The position numbers and the translations under genes are program-made. From Bacteroidia bacterium (lineage in GTDB: Bacteria; Bacteroidota; Bacteroidia; Flavobacteriales; Flavobacteriaceae): 64,000 nucleotides of DNA. The stretch is from the NCBI GenBank assembly GCA_030428705.1, contig JAUIDI010000007.1, forward strand, positions 1 to 64,000, read 5' to 3'. Below the pieces are notes generated by a model. That model was not told the DNA's origin and searched no databases. It saw only the letters and a list, made by a program, of their open reading frames with translations. Positions 23,500-32,942 of this stretch are shown here, in pieces; position 1 is the stretch's first letter, and each line of letters starts with the position of its first letter.

Positions 23500-25506
23500 T
23501 TATTCTTCAGTTGTAAAAGAGGATGCCGGTAGGCCTTCCGTGTTAAACAGGGAGCCTGTAATATAATCTTTCCAACCATACCGAACATATTTTGGAACGT
23601 TCACCGAAGGTGACGAGACTTCTACCATGTCTTCCACTATTTTTGCTTCGGCAGGATGAAATATTTTGTCGTCTCCAGCGATTTCGAATCCTGATGGATT
23701 TGAGTTTTGAGCCATTAATCCGCCTTCGGCGTATTCGAACGCTATGGTTATTCTATTTTCTGAAATGGTATGGGATTCATAAAGCGGACCAGAAGCCACG
23801 ACATCCTTACCATAATCATTTGCCAGGGCCAGTCGTGCCAGACGATCGCCCACATCTTGTTTGTTGCCCGGGTGAATGTTGTTAGCTACGCCGATATCCA
23901 TGGTGACGGCCATGCCCGTTTTCGGCGTTTTGAGACTTTTTCTTTGGGCATCTCGCAGGGCAGGGGATAGGCCGTTGCCATACTCGAAAGGCGCAATTTG
24001 AACAAAGTAGAACGAAAAATCATCGTTCCATCGCTCGCGCCAATCCTCGATCATGCCAGGAAAAAGTTTTAAGTATTGATCATGGCGGCCTACGTTGCTT
24101 TCCCCTTGATACCAAATGGCCCCCTTGATCGCATACGGAATTAAAGGATGAATCATGCCGTTGTACAAGGTCGATGGGGTATGAGCATCCAATTTGAACG
24201 ATTCCAGACCTTCGGGAGGATTGTCAAGTGCCTCTTGATTTTTATGTAGTAGCAAAAAGTCAGACATTTGTATGCCTGCTATTTGTGCATAACTCCATCC
24301 TTCGAGAATATCGACTGCCGTATCGGTATCGTTTTTTGTTAATGTGACCTCGCCTATAAATCCACCTCCACCGCCGGTATCGATTACGCGAACGGCCAAG
24401 GTGTTTTCTCCTTTTACCAATAGGGTTTTGGGGATGGTATAATTTCTAGGGATATTATAGCCAAAGGTGCTACCGATTTTCTGCCCGTTCACATAGGTAA
24501 TGTCAGAATCGTCAATACCGCCGGTTACCTTGAAAGTATAGTCCGAAGTCAAATCTTCGATCATTACTTTTTTTCGAAACCAGTAGACCCCATCGTTATT
24601 AAAGACCTGAAGATTTTCCACGACGGCCGGTAAGGTCGTGGTGTTCCATTTTGAGTCATCGAAATCACCGCTTCCGTAAGCTGTATCGTCTAGGTCCAGG
24701 TTTTGCCATTCCTCATCCGTCCTAGGAATTTTTTTTGTAGGGAATTTTCCGTACCAATCCTCAAAAACCTTAATATTTTCTGCTTTGATCGCTTCGAGTT
24801 CTTTTTCGAACTCCCCAAGGGTGATTATTTTCTCCCTGCTCATCCAGGATTCTACCGGTGTGCCGCCCCAATTGCTCGAAATAATCCCAATGGGGACATC
24901 CAATTCTAAATGCAGTTTTCGAGCAAAGAAATAGGCTGTGGCACTGAGCTCCGAGGCAGTCTCAGGACTGACCGAGTTCCATTGCCCACTAAATTTTTTT
25001 GCAGGAAGCGAGGCAATCGTCCGTGGAACATCGATATAGCGTATTTGGGGAAAATTCGCATTGGCAATTTCTTCTTCTGAATTGTTAATGGGATCGTTGG
25101 GCATAAAACCTTTTAGGGGCATTTCCATATTCGATTGTCCCGAGGCTAACCAGACTTCGCCAATGAGTACATCGTTCAACGTAATAGTACTATCTTTTGC
25201 TTTGACCGTAACGGTAAACGGTCCACCTGCTCTTGGCGTTTTTATGCGTGTGGTCCATTGCCCCGTGGTATCAACGGAAACGGAGGACCTTTCGCCCCAG
25301 CTTGCAATTACCGACACCTCTTGTGCCGGAGTGTATTTGCCCCAAAAAGTTACCTCGTCGTTTTGCTGCAGGACCATATGGTCTGAAAACAGAGAATTGA
25401 GCGATAGATTTATTTTCTCGAACTCCCTTTGGGACTGTTCACAAGAAAATAAAATTAATATGAGGATGACAAAAAGAAAACTTTTAAAAGGGTGATTTTT
25501 TTGCAT
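23500..25506 (-). CDS. Sialate O-acetylesterase-family lipoprotein
   Basis: 668 residues. A lipoprotein leader ends at Cys22 (LFSC). The SASA-type esterase core is split around a beta-sandwich domain: the nucleophile Ser125 in ASGQSNMEMP, then an inserted jellyroll (about residues 270-390, with WNTTTLPAVV and VKGENTLAVRVID), and a later WYQGESNV and DIGVANNIHPGNK carrying the Asp/His part. Removes O-acetyl groups from sugars outside the cytoplasm; sialic acid as the actual substrate is not shown. It is the first gene of the operon that runs to 17076. No sharp promoter was found in the 130-bp gap upstream. Confidence 0.9.
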   Translation of the reverse strand: MQKNHPFKSFLFVILILILFSCEQSQREFEKINLSLNSLFSDHMVLQQNDEVTFWGKYTPAQEVSVIASWGERSSVSVDTTGQWTTRIKTPRAGGPFTVTVKAKDSTITLNDVLIGEVWLASGQSNMEMPLKGFMPNDPINNSEEEIANANFPQIRYIDVPRTIASLPAKKFSGQWNSVSPETASELSATAYFFARKLHLELDVPIGIISSNWGGTPVESWMSREKIITLGEFEKELEAIKAENIKVFEDWYGKFPTKKIPRTDEEWQNLDLDDTAYGSGDFDDSKWNTTTLPAVVENLQVFNNDGVYWFRKKVMIEDLTSDYTFKVTGGIDDSDITYVNGQKIGSTFGYNIPRNYTIPKTLLVKGENTLAVRVIDTGGGGGFIGEVTLTKNDTDTAVDILEGWSYAQIAGIQMSDFLLLHKNQEALDNPPEGLESFKLDAHTPSTLYNGMIHPLIPYAIKGAIWYQGESNVGRHDQYLKLFPGMIEDWRERWNDDFSFYFVQIAPFEYGNGLSPALRDAQRKSLKTPKTGMAVTMDIGVANNIHPGNKQDVGDRLARLALANDYGKDVVASGPLYESHTISENRITIAFEYAEGGLMAQNSNPSGFEIAGDDKIFHPAEAKIVEDMVEVSSPSVNVPKYVRYGWKDYITGSLFNTEGLPASSFTTEE

Positions 25507-25637
25507 CCCGTAATTTAATGAAATTATGAGATAACGGAAGCACTTTTTTATCCGAACTACCTCGACTTGTAGCTGAACAACAATTTTGATTCGATTGTGA
25601 TAAATTTTAATTCCGCAAGAGTGTACATGGTATGGAG

Positions 25638-26909
25638 CTATCTATGTATAGTCTGCGTGCGGTCAGGGCCTACGGAGACAATCTTAATGGGAACTTCCAA
25701 GGCGTCTTCTAGAAAATCGATATAGGCATTCAGGTTTTTAGGTAATTCTTCGGCCGAGGTCATTTGTGTAAGATCTTGTTTCCAACCTTCAAGTTCGGTG
25801 TAGATAGGGGTTACGTTTTCGGCTTCGATATTGTATGGAAGATGAGTTATGGTCTTGCCCTTGTAATCATAGGCCGTACAGACCTTTATTTTTTTGAACC
25901 CGCTAAGTACATCGCCCTTCATCATCATAAGTTCGGTAACCCCATTGATTTGAACGGCATATTTGAGGGCCACAAGATCCAACCAACCACAGCGTCTGGG
26001 ACGCCCTGTCGTAGCACCAAACTCATTGCCGACACGTCCCATGGTTTCACCATCTTCGTCAAAAAGTTCGGTCGGAAAAGGCCCGCTGCCCACTCGGGTG
26101 GCATACGCCTTAAAAATTCCCTTTACCTCACCGATTTGGTTCGGCGCAATACCTAATCCCGTACAGGCACCCGCTGCTGTAGTATTGCTAGAAGTGACAA
26201 AGGGATACGTTCCAAAATCGATATCGAGCAATGAACCTTGGGCGCCCTCGGCCAATATTTTTTTGCCTTCCTTCTGGGCTTGGTACAAATACTCTTCGCT
26301 ATCGATAAAGGTCAACTTCTTAAGTTCTTCCACCGCTTCGCAAAAATCGGATTCAAGATCTTGCAGGTCGTATTGAACGTCTACATTATAGAAGTCTATC
26401 ATAGCCTCATGCTTATTGGCGAGCGCACGATATTTGTCTTTCCAATCCCCGAGTTCCAAATCACCTACGCGCATTCCGTTACGCCCGGTCTTATCCATAT
26501 AAGTAGGGCCGATTCCCTTTAAGGTTGAACCTATTTTGGCCTTTCCCTTTGAGGCTTCCGAAGCAGCGTCTAAAAGTCTGTGCGTGGGTAAAATGAGATG
26601 GGCTTTTCTTGAGACCAACAGTTTCGACTTGATGTCGATATTGAACTTCTTGAGATTGTCCAATTCTTTCTTAAAAATGACGGGATCGATCACAACACCG
26701 TTACCGACCACGTTCATGGCATTTTTGTGGAATATTCCCGATGGAATGGTATGCAGTACATGTTTTATGCCGTCAAATTCCAGAGTATGTCCGGCATTCG
26801 GCCCACCCTGAAAACGGGCGATAATATCATAATTTTTGGTAAGTACATCGACTATTTTTCCTTTTCCTTCATCACCCCATTGCAGGCCTAACAATAAATC
26901 TACCGCCAT
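25638..26909 (-). CDS. purA: Adenylosuccinate synthetase
   Basis: 423 residues, normal length. It joins IMP and aspartate with GTP to make adenylosuccinate, the first committed step to AMP, in the cytoplasm. Seen: the GTP-loop-like QWGDEGKGKIVD at residues 10-21, GGPNAGHT, the switch region GIGPTYMDK, and the C-terminal GPDRTQTI. It starts 13 bp after the Fur-family gene, so both are on one transcript. Confidence 0.96.
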   Translation of the reverse strand: MAVDLLLGLQWGDEGKGKIVDVLTKNYDIIARFQGGPNAGHTLEFDGIKHVLHTIPSGIFHKNAMNVVGNGVVIDPVIFKKELDNLKKFNIDIKSKLLVSRKAHLILPTHRLLDAASEASKGKAKIGSTLKGIGPTYMDKTGRNGMRVGDLELGDWKDKYRALANKHEAMIDFYNVDVQYDLQDLESDFCEAVEELKKLTFIDSEEYLYQAQKEGKKILAEGAQGSLLDIDFGTYPFVTSSNTTAAGACTGLGIAPNQIGEVKGIFKAYATRVGSGPFPTELFDEDGETMGRVGNEFGATTGRPRRCGWLDLVALKYAVQINGVTELMMMKGDVLSGFKKIKVCTAYDYKGKTITHLPYNIEAENVTPIYTELEGWKQDLTQMTSAEELPKNLNAYIDFLEDALEVPIKIVSVGPDRTQTIHR

Positions 26910-26922
26910 GTATTCTTTTTGG

Positions 26923-27402
26923 TTAGCTGGTTGTTTTTTCCTCTGTTCCCGGCACCTTTTCGGCCGATTTGTTTTTGGTGCCGTAGAAATAAAGTGAGTG
27001 GTTGTTTATCTTGATGTCGAACACTTCTTCTATGGTCTTTTTTATCGATTGGATCCTGGGGTCACAAAACTCCATTACCTCACCTGTATCGGTCAAGATG
27101 ACATGATCGTGCTGCCGATCGAAATACGATTTTTCATATTGGGCTTGATTCTTGCCAAATTGATGTTTCCGAACCAATTTGCAATCCAACAAAAGTTCGA
27201 TGGTATTGTAGAGGGTCGCACGGCTGACCCTATAATTTTTGTTCTTCATATTGATATAAAGTGACTCTATATCAAAATGCTCGTCGCTGTTGTATATTTC
27301 TTGAAGTATGGCGTAGCGTTCCGGCGTTTTTCTATGCCCATTCTCCTCCAAAAAGGCTGTGAAAACACTCTTTACGATCTCTTGATTCTTATTGGAAGCC
27401 AT
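26923..27402 (-). CDS. Fur-family metal-dependent transcriptional regulator
   Basis: 159 residues. A winged helix (about 10-90; [14 protein letters not shown] and [13 protein letters not shown]) is followed by the dimer domain with [10 protein letters not shown] and the late HSLYFYG. Metal-sensing His residues are present, but the CxxC pairs of classical structural-zinc Fur proteins are absent: only two Cys are seen, in LDCKL and EFCDP. Whether it senses iron, zinc or peroxide cannot be decided. It is co-transcribed with purA. A palindrome overlapping its -7 box may be an autoregulatory site. Confidence 0.9.
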   Translation of the reverse strand: MASNKNQEIVKSVFTAFLEENGHRKTPERYAILQEIYNSDEHFDIESLYINMKNKNYRVSRATLYNTIELLLDCKLVRKHQFGKNQAQYEKSYFDRQHDHVILTDTGEVMEFCDPRIQSIKKTIEEVFDIKINNHSLYFYGTKNKSAEKVPGTEEKTTS

Positions 27403-27429
27403 AATTTCTTCAGCAGCAATAATAAGCTA

Positions 27430-27442
27430 CAAATGTACATTT
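27430..27442 (-). promoter_or_regulatory. Candidate fur promoter -7 box overlapped by a 12-bp palindrome
   Basis: TACATTTG on the minus strand (27430-27437) fits TAnnTTTG and lies 28 bp before the fur start. The perfect palindrome AAATGTACATTT (27431-27442) overlaps it, placed where a repressor would block RNA polymerase. Confidence 0.35.
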
Positions 27443-27447
27443 AAATT

Positions 27448-29652
27448 TTAAACTCTTGTGACTTTGTCAATGCCGTTTATCTGCTTCAGATTAGCGATCA
27501 ATTTTTTAAGGATACCGTTATTTTTGACAACAACAGTAATTCTACCTGTAAAAGTACCACCATCGGTACTGAAATTGAGATTGCGCATGTTTACGTGCAT
27601 ATTGTTCGAAATTACTTCGGTAATCTCGCTGACAAGGCCCAAGTTGTCAATGCCTGTCAACTGGATATCCGATTTGAATTCTTCTTGGGTCGAATCTATC
27701 CATTTGGCACTGATAATGCGGTAAGCGTAATTCGATTGCAACGAAATAGCATTGGGGCAGTTTTTCTTATGGACTTTGATGCCATCGTTGACGCTGATAA
27801 ATCCGAATACCTCGTCGCCCGGTATGGGGTTGCAGCATTGTGATAGCTTATAGTCCAGTTTTTCTTCTTCCTTTCCGAAGACGAGCATATCGTACTTTGA
27901 AGTGATCTCATCTTTGTTGATGTCCTCGGGAACAGGTGTCCTACGTATTTTATTTTTAAAGAAACTGATAAAGGCATTGCTGTACGAAGATGCGAAATCC
28001 TTGATCATTTGATTGTCGATCGAGCCGATACCCACACGATAGAAAAGATCTAAACTGGTCTTCAATTTGAAAAAGACGACCATTTTGTTGACCACATCTT
28101 CGTTAAGGGTGATTTTTTGCGACTTCAGTTTTCTACGAAGGACTTCCTTGCCCTCTTCAGCAACATTCTTTTTTTCCTCGCGAAGGGACGACTTTATTTT
28201 GGCCCTTGCCCTTGCCGTGGTTGCGTAATCAAGCCAATTCTGATTGGGTTTAGCCTGATCTGAAGTAATGATCTCCACCTGGTCCCCACTGTTCAATGTA
28301 GTGTTCAAGGGTACCAATTTACCATTGACTTTGGCCCCGCGGGTACGCATGCCAACTTCGGTATGGATATTAAAAGCAAAGTCGAGGGGAGTAGCCCCTT
28401 TGGGCAATGATTTCAGATCACCCTTTGGTGTAAAGACAAAAATTTCTTTGGAGTAGAGATTCAGTTTGAACTCTTCAACGAAATCAACGGCGTTGGTATT
28501 CGCGTTTTCCAATGCTTCCTGTAGGCGGTTCAACCAAACATCGATTCCCTGCTCTTTTTGGTCTCCATGTTTGTACTTGAAATGTGCCGCATAACCTTTT
28601 TCGGCTATTTCGTGCATCCGCTCGCTGCGGATCTGCACTTCTACCCACTTTCCTTCGGGACCCATTACAGTAATGTGCAACGCTTCATAACCTGTCGATT
28701 TCGGTGAGGAAATCCAGTCACGTAGCCGTACCGGGTTCGGGGTGAAGTGGTCGGTGACGATAGAGTATATTTTCCAGGCCAAAAACTTCTCGTTCTGCCT
28801 ATCGGACTCATAGATTATGCGGATCGCAAACTTGTCGTAGATCTCAGCAAAGGTCACATTCTGCGCCTTCATTTTTCTGCGCATCGAATAAATCGATTTC
28901 ATGCGGCCTTTGATGATGTATTTGAGTCCCTCTTGATCTAAGGACTTTTCTATGATACCGGTAAAGGCATCGATATAGGCCTGCTGTTCTTCCTTGGAAC
29001 CTTCGATTTTCTTTTTGATGTCATTATAGACATTCGGCTCGGTATACTTGAGGCTAAGGTCTTCTAATTCGGTCTTGATATTGTAAAGACCGATCCTGTG
29101 GGCCAGGGGAGCATAAATATATAAGGTTTCGGATGCAATCTGTACCTGTTTGTGCTCGGGCATCGAATCCAACGTGAGCATATTGTGGTAGCGGTCCGCG
29201 ATCTTGATAATGATTACCCGCACATCATCATGAAGCGTCAATAGCATTTTTCTGAAATTCTCCGCCTGCTGGGAGATATTCATGTCTTTCTTGAGGTGGG
29301 CAATCTTTGTAAGTCCATCGACGATTCGGGCGACCGTTTCACCGAACATGCGCTCGATATCATCCAATGTGTATTCGGTGTCCTCTACCACATCGTGCAA
29401 TAGGGCGGAGGCGATGGAGACCGCGTCAAGCCCGATTTCTGAAGCCACTATCTTGGCCACGGCTATAGGGTGGAAAATATAGGCCTCCCCTGATTTTCGC
29501 CGTTGGTCCTTATGCGCGTCAACGGCTATTTCAAAGGCAGAGCGTATCAACTTTTTATCATCATCCGATAAAGTTTGATAGCTAATGCGCAACAGCTCCT
29601 TATACTGTTTCGCAATCTCCTTATTTTCTTTTTCTAATACAGCTTGGGTCAT
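27448..29652 (-). CDS. Bifunctional (p)ppGpp synthetase/hydrolase (RelA/SpoT family)
   Basis: 734 residues, cytoplasmic. It makes and breaks the stringent-response alarmone. Domains in order: HD hydrolase (about 50-200, with HPIAVAKI and LLHDVVEDTEY), synthetase (about 240-370, with KGRMKSIYSMRRKM and GYEALHITV), TGS (about 410-470, IFVFTPKGDLKSLPKGATPLDFA), a Zn-finger-like region with QCCNPIPGDE, and a C-terminal ACT domain (about 655-734). The hydrolase HD pair is intact, so it is likely bifunctional. The fur gene follows 45 bp downstream. Confidence 0.95.
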   Translation of the reverse strand: MTQAVLEKENKEIAKQYKELLRISYQTLSDDDKKLIRSAFEIAVDAHKDQRRKSGEAYIFHPIAVAKIVASEIGLDAVSIASALLHDVVEDTEYTLDDIERMFGETVARIVDGLTKIAHLKKDMNISQQAENFRKMLLTLHDDVRVIIIKIADRYHNMLTLDSMPEHKQVQIASETLYIYAPLAHRIGLYNIKTELEDLSLKYTEPNVYNDIKKKIEGSKEEQQAYIDAFTGIIEKSLDQEGLKYIIKGRMKSIYSMRRKMKAQNVTFAEIYDKFAIRIIYESDRQNEKFLAWKIYSIVTDHFTPNPVRLRDWISSPKSTGYEALHITVMGPEGKWVEVQIRSERMHEIAEKGYAAHFKYKHGDQKEQGIDVWLNRLQEALENANTNAVDFVEEFKLNLYSKEIFVFTPKGDLKSLPKGATPLDFAFNIHTEVGMRTRGAKVNGKLVPLNTTLNSGDQVEIITSDQAKPNQNWLDYATTARARAKIKSSLREEKKNVAEEGKEVLRRKLKSQKITLNEDVVNKMVVFFKLKTSLDLFYRVGIGSIDNQMIKDFASSYSNAFISFFKNKIRRTPVPEDINKDEITSKYDMLVFGKEEEKLDYKLSQCCNPIPGDEVFGFISVNDGIKVHKKNCPNAISLQSNYAYRIISAKWIDSTQEEFKSDIQLTGIDNLGLVSEITEVISNNMHVNMRNLNFSTDGGTFTGRITVVVKNNGILKKLIANLKQINGIDKVTRV

Positions 29653-29696
29653 AGATTATTAAAAATACGCCGATCTTTTCTACCTAGCAACAAAAA

Positions 29697-30923
29697 TTAT
29701 GCCTTAAGATTTCTGATACGGTCGATCAAAGGCGGGTGGGAATAGTGCATAAAAACGTAAGCAGGATGGGGCGTAAGGTTGCTAAGGCTGTTGTTGGAAA
29801 GTTTTTTTAGCGAACTGATCAAGGGCGACGGGGCGAATGTATTTTTCGCGTAATCGTCGGCTTCGTATTCGAATTTACGGGAAAGATAGTTCATAACGAG
29901 GCCCGTAACCTCTGAAATGGGGCTGTACAAAATTCCGAAGCCGATCAAGGCCGCATGAAAGCTGGGCCGTGTTACCCCGATCGCCTCTGAAATTTCGGGG
30001 TTGTTGATAAAAAGGGAGAGAATGAACAAGGTCAATCCGGTCAACAAAATGGTCGCTGCCAGATTAAAGATTATGTGTTTGCGCTTATAATGCCCGACCT
30101 CATGTGCGAGCACTGCTACGATTTCATCTTCTTCGAGATCATTGATTAGGGTGTCATATAGGGTGATGCGTTTTTCCTTCCCAAATCCTGAAAAATAGGC
30201 ATTGGCCTTTGTCGATCGCCTGGAGCCATCGATGACAAATATGTTCTTAAGTTCAAAACCGACTTTTTGGGCGTAGCCTTCGATCTTGCTTTTTAGACTT
30301 CCTGATTCCAAAGGGGTCTGTTTATTGAACAAAGGCACGATCAATCGGCTGTAAAAAAGGTTCATGAACAACGAAAAAAGGGCAACAATGGCCCAAGCGT
30401 AGATCCAAAAGTTATTTCCGGCCCATTGATAAAACCAGATGATGGCGGCCAAAATTCCACCTCCGAGGATTCCTGACATCAGCCATCCCTTCAATTTGTC
30501 CATAAAAAAGAGACCAGGTGTTGTTTTGTTGAACCCGAATTTTTCTTCGATAACAAATGTCGAATAGTACGAAAAGGGGGTGGTGACAATATCGCTCATG
30601 ATTAGAATGATCCCGAAGAACAGCAACGCCATTAAAATAGGGTTGTCGGTAATACCCCGAACGATACCATCTACCCATTCGAACCCTCCAAAAATTAAAA
30701 ATCCTAAAGTCAACAATAATGAAAATGTCGAGCTGACGAGTCCAAAACGATAACGGGTCTTTTTATATTCCTGGGATTTTTGATATTCGGTGATGTCGAA
30801 AACATCGTTCAATTCGTCAGGTACCGGATCGTTATAATGTCGGGCATTTAGAATATCCAAATAAGTTTCCAGAAGAAATTGAAGAATCAAAATGGCAATA
30901 ATAATGTAGAAAAGGAAGCTCAT
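29697..30923 (-). CDS. M48-family membrane metalloprotease (Ste24/CAAX protease type)
   Basis: 408 residues with about seven membrane segments. The zinc-binding HExxH lies in VLAHEVGHYKRKH (about residue 270), with the third ligand Glu in YLSRKFEYEADDYA. The N-terminal region with YQKSQEYKKTRYRF is the M48 subfamily A (Ste24-like) signature. Probably degrades or processes membrane proteins in the inner membrane. It lies 44 bp upstream of the relA/spoT gene in the same direction. Confidence 0.9.
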   Translation of the reverse strand: MSFLFYIIIAILILQFLLETYLDILNARHYNDPVPDELNDVFDITEYQKSQEYKKTRYRFGLVSSTFSLLLTLGFLIFGGFEWVDGIVRGITDNPILMALLFFGIILIMSDIVTTPFSYYSTFVIEEKFGFNKTTPGLFFMDKLKGWLMSGILGGGILAAIIWFYQWAGNNFWIYAWAIVALFSLFMNLFYSRLIVPLFNKQTPLESGSLKSKIEGYAQKVGFELKNIFVIDGSRRSTKANAYFSGFGKEKRITLYDTLINDLEEDEIVAVLAHEVGHYKRKHIIFNLAATILLTGLTLFILSLFINNPEISEAIGVTRPSFHAALIGFGILYSPISEVTGLVMNYLSRKFEYEADDYAKNTFAPSPLISSLKKLSNNSLSNLTPHPAYVFMHYSHPPLIDRIRNLKA

Positions 30924-30969
30924 TTAGGTTTGTTTGTGTCGAAAAGGTAGCGCTAAATTGCACACGGAG

Positions 30970-31779
30970 TTAAAAACCCCGTTGTCTCTTTGCCTCAAAG
31001 ATAAGTATTGCTGCGGATACCGATACGTTCATCGAATCGATTTCGCCTTGCATCGGGATAATTATATTCTGGTCGGAATTATCGAGCCATTCGGACGTTA
31101 GGCCGGTCGATTCCGTACCCACAATTATTGCACTTCCCTTGGTATAATCGACATTGGTGTAGTTTTTTGAGGCAGTCAAGGCCGCGCAGAAAATAGAAAT
31201 ATCATGTTCTTTTAAATATGATATGATTTCGGGCGTTGAACCGATCGCTATGTTAGTGGTAAAAACACAGCCGACGCTCGAACGTATGATATTCGGATTG
31301 TAAATATCACCTTTGACATTGGCAATTAAGACCGCATCTAGATTTGCAGCGTCCGCAGTGCGTAGCAATGCACCGATGTTCCCGGGTTTTTCGGGAGCTT
31401 CCGCGACCAAGATCAAGGGATTACGGTTTTTAATGGCCAAGTCGGACAACGTATGCGATTTTGTCTTGCAGATGGCCAACAGCCCCTCGGTCGTCGTGCG
31501 GTAGGCGAGTTTTTGATAGACTTTTTCAGATAATTCGACCAACGTCGTTTCGCTGTTCAAAAATTGCCTTATTTCTAGAATTTCCTTTGGCGAAATGACT
31601 TCCGGGCAATACAGAACGGTCTCGATTTCGTAGCCTCCTTGCAATGCCAATTGTAGTTCACGTTTGCCTTCGAGCACGAACAATCCTCTTTTTTTGCGCT
31701 CCCGCGATTTTTCCTTTAAAACAAGAACCTCTTTGACCAAGGTATTCTGAAGGCTGGTTATTTGCTTAACTTCGTTCAT
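30970..31779 (-). CDS. TrmH-family RNA 2'-O-methyltransferase
   Basis: 269 residues, cytoplasmic. An N-terminal substrate-binding part (about 1-110, KSRERKKRGLFVLEGKREL) is followed by a SpoU/TrmH knotted methyltransferase: EAPEKPGNIGALLRTADA (motif 1), IIVGTESTGLTSEW (motif 2) and IPMQGEIDSMNVSVSAAI (motif 3). It transfers a methyl group from SAM to ribose in rRNA or tRNA; the target is not known. It lies 46 bp upstream of the M48 gene. Confidence 0.92.
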   Translation of the reverse strand: MNEVKQITSLQNTLVKEVLVLKEKSRERKKRGLFVLEGKRELQLALQGGYEIETVLYCPEVISPKEILEIRQFLNSETTLVELSEKVYQKLAYRTTTEGLLAICKTKSHTLSDLAIKNRNPLILVAEAPEKPGNIGALLRTADAANLDAVLIANVKGDIYNPNIIRSSVGCVFTTNIAIGSTPEIISYLKEHDISIFCAALTASKNYTNVDYTKGSAIIVGTESTGLTSEWLDNSDQNIIIPMQGEIDSMNVSVSAAILIFEAKRQRGF

Positions 31780-31852
31780 ACGGAAAAAATTCCCTGTGGC
31801 AAATGTAATTTATTAATGACGATACGACATACCTCTGTATAAAAACATACTT

Positions 31853-32653
31853 ATGAAACCTATACTCGTATTGCTGATCTCTATTTCCTTCTTATCGTGC
31901 AAAAATGTATCGAAGGATGTCAAACCGCCAATTGTCGAAACCGAACAAAAAAAGGTACCGCCAACCCTTGAATATCCTGAAGATTTTATAGAGGTCATGA
32001 ACGCTCATGGAAGCCTTGAAAAATGGAAAACCTTTAACACCTTAAATTTTGGGATAAAGAAGGGTGAAACCACCGAAGAACATACTGTCGATCTTTATTC
32101 AAGAAAGGACAAAATCGATATGGCCGGGGTGGAAATGGGTTTTGATGGAAAAGAGGTTTGGTTAATGGACGAGGCATCAAGTTATAAGGGCGATCCGTTG
32201 TTCTACCATAACCTGATGTTCTATTTTTATGCCATGCCTTTTGTGTTCGCCGACAAGGGAATAAATTATACGACTACGGAAGACTTGGTTTTTGAGGAGA
32301 TCCATTATCCGGGGATCAAGATGAGCTTTGAATCCAATATAGGGGTTTCCCCGAAAGATGAATATTTTCTGCATTATAATCCCGACACACATCAAATGGA
32401 GTGGTTGGGGTATACGGTTACCTATCGTAGCGGTGAGAAGTCTGACAATGTCAAATGGATTCGGTATAATGATTGGATGCCTGTAAGCGGGGTAAAATTG
32501 CCCAAATCGATTACATGGCACGCTTATGAGGGCAGAACGATCAAAAAACCTACGAGTACGGTCGTTTTCGAAAATGTTACATTGTCTCAGGCCCCGAAAC
32601 CCAATAGTTTCTATGCAAGGCCCGAAAATGCCAAAGTGGTCACAAAGCCCTAG
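31853..32653 (+). CDS. Lipoprotein of unknown function (DUF6503-like)
   Basis: 266 residues. The lipoprotein leader ends at Cys16 (LSC). The body begins AHGSLEKWKTFNTLNFG and contains beta strands such as EHTVDLYSRKD and WIRYNDWMPVSGVKLPKSITW, a pattern I associate with flavobacterial DUF6503-type proteins distantly like lipoprotein-carrier folds; the assignment is from memory. It diverges from the TrmH gene and lies 46 bp before the molybdenum cofactor cluster, possibly on the same transcript. Confidence 0.7.
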   Translation: MKPILVLLISISFLSCKNVSKDVKPPIVETEQKKVPPTLEYPEDFIEVMNAHGSLEKWKTFNTLNFGIKKGETTEEHTVDLYSRKDKIDMAGVEMGFDGKEVWLMDEASSYKGDPLFYHNLMFYFYAMPFVFADKGINYTTTEDLVFEEIHYPGIKMSFESNIGVSPKDEYFLHYNPDTHQMEWLGYTVTYRSGEKSDNVKWIRYNDWMPVSGVKLPKSITWHAYEGRTIKKPTSTVVFENVTLSQAPKPNSFYARPENAKVVTKP

Positions 32654-32699
32654 AAAATCCTGTTTTTTTTGAGTAAATTGTGCCTTCGAAAGTTTAATT

Positions 32700-32942
32700 A
32701 TGGAATTGTTGTTGTTTGGAATCGCTAAGGACATTGTCGGTAGGTCAACGATCAACTTGTCACCCGATAGTACGTTGCCCGGTTCGGTGGCCGAGTTAAA
32801 AAAATTGTTGGTCGCCGATTATCCTGATTTTTCAAAACTATCTTCGTTCGCTGTGGCCGTGAACAGTGAATACGCGAACGATGATGTGGTCTTGGGCCAT
32901 AATGACGAAATAGCAATTATTCCACCTGTAAGTGGAGGCTGA
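32700..32942 (+). CDS. moaD: Molybdopterin synthase small subunit
   Basis: 80 residues of ubiquitin-like fold ending in the required Gly-Gly (PPVSGG). The C-terminal glycine is thiocarboxylated and donates sulfur to precursor Z in the MoaD-MoaE complex. It is the first gene of the cofactor cluster. Its TGA stop overlaps the moaE ATG by one base (TGATG), showing translational coupling between the two subunits. Confidence 0.93.
   Translation: MELLLFGIAKDIVGRSTINLSPDSTLPGSVAELKKLLVADYPDFSKLSSFAVAVNSEYANDDVVLGHNDEIAIIPPVSGG

Noticed and set aside
17076-25506. Standard polysaccharide utilisation locus
   Set aside because: No SusC/SusD pair, sensor or classical glycoside hydrolase is present; the gene set fits an oxidation-type pathway better.
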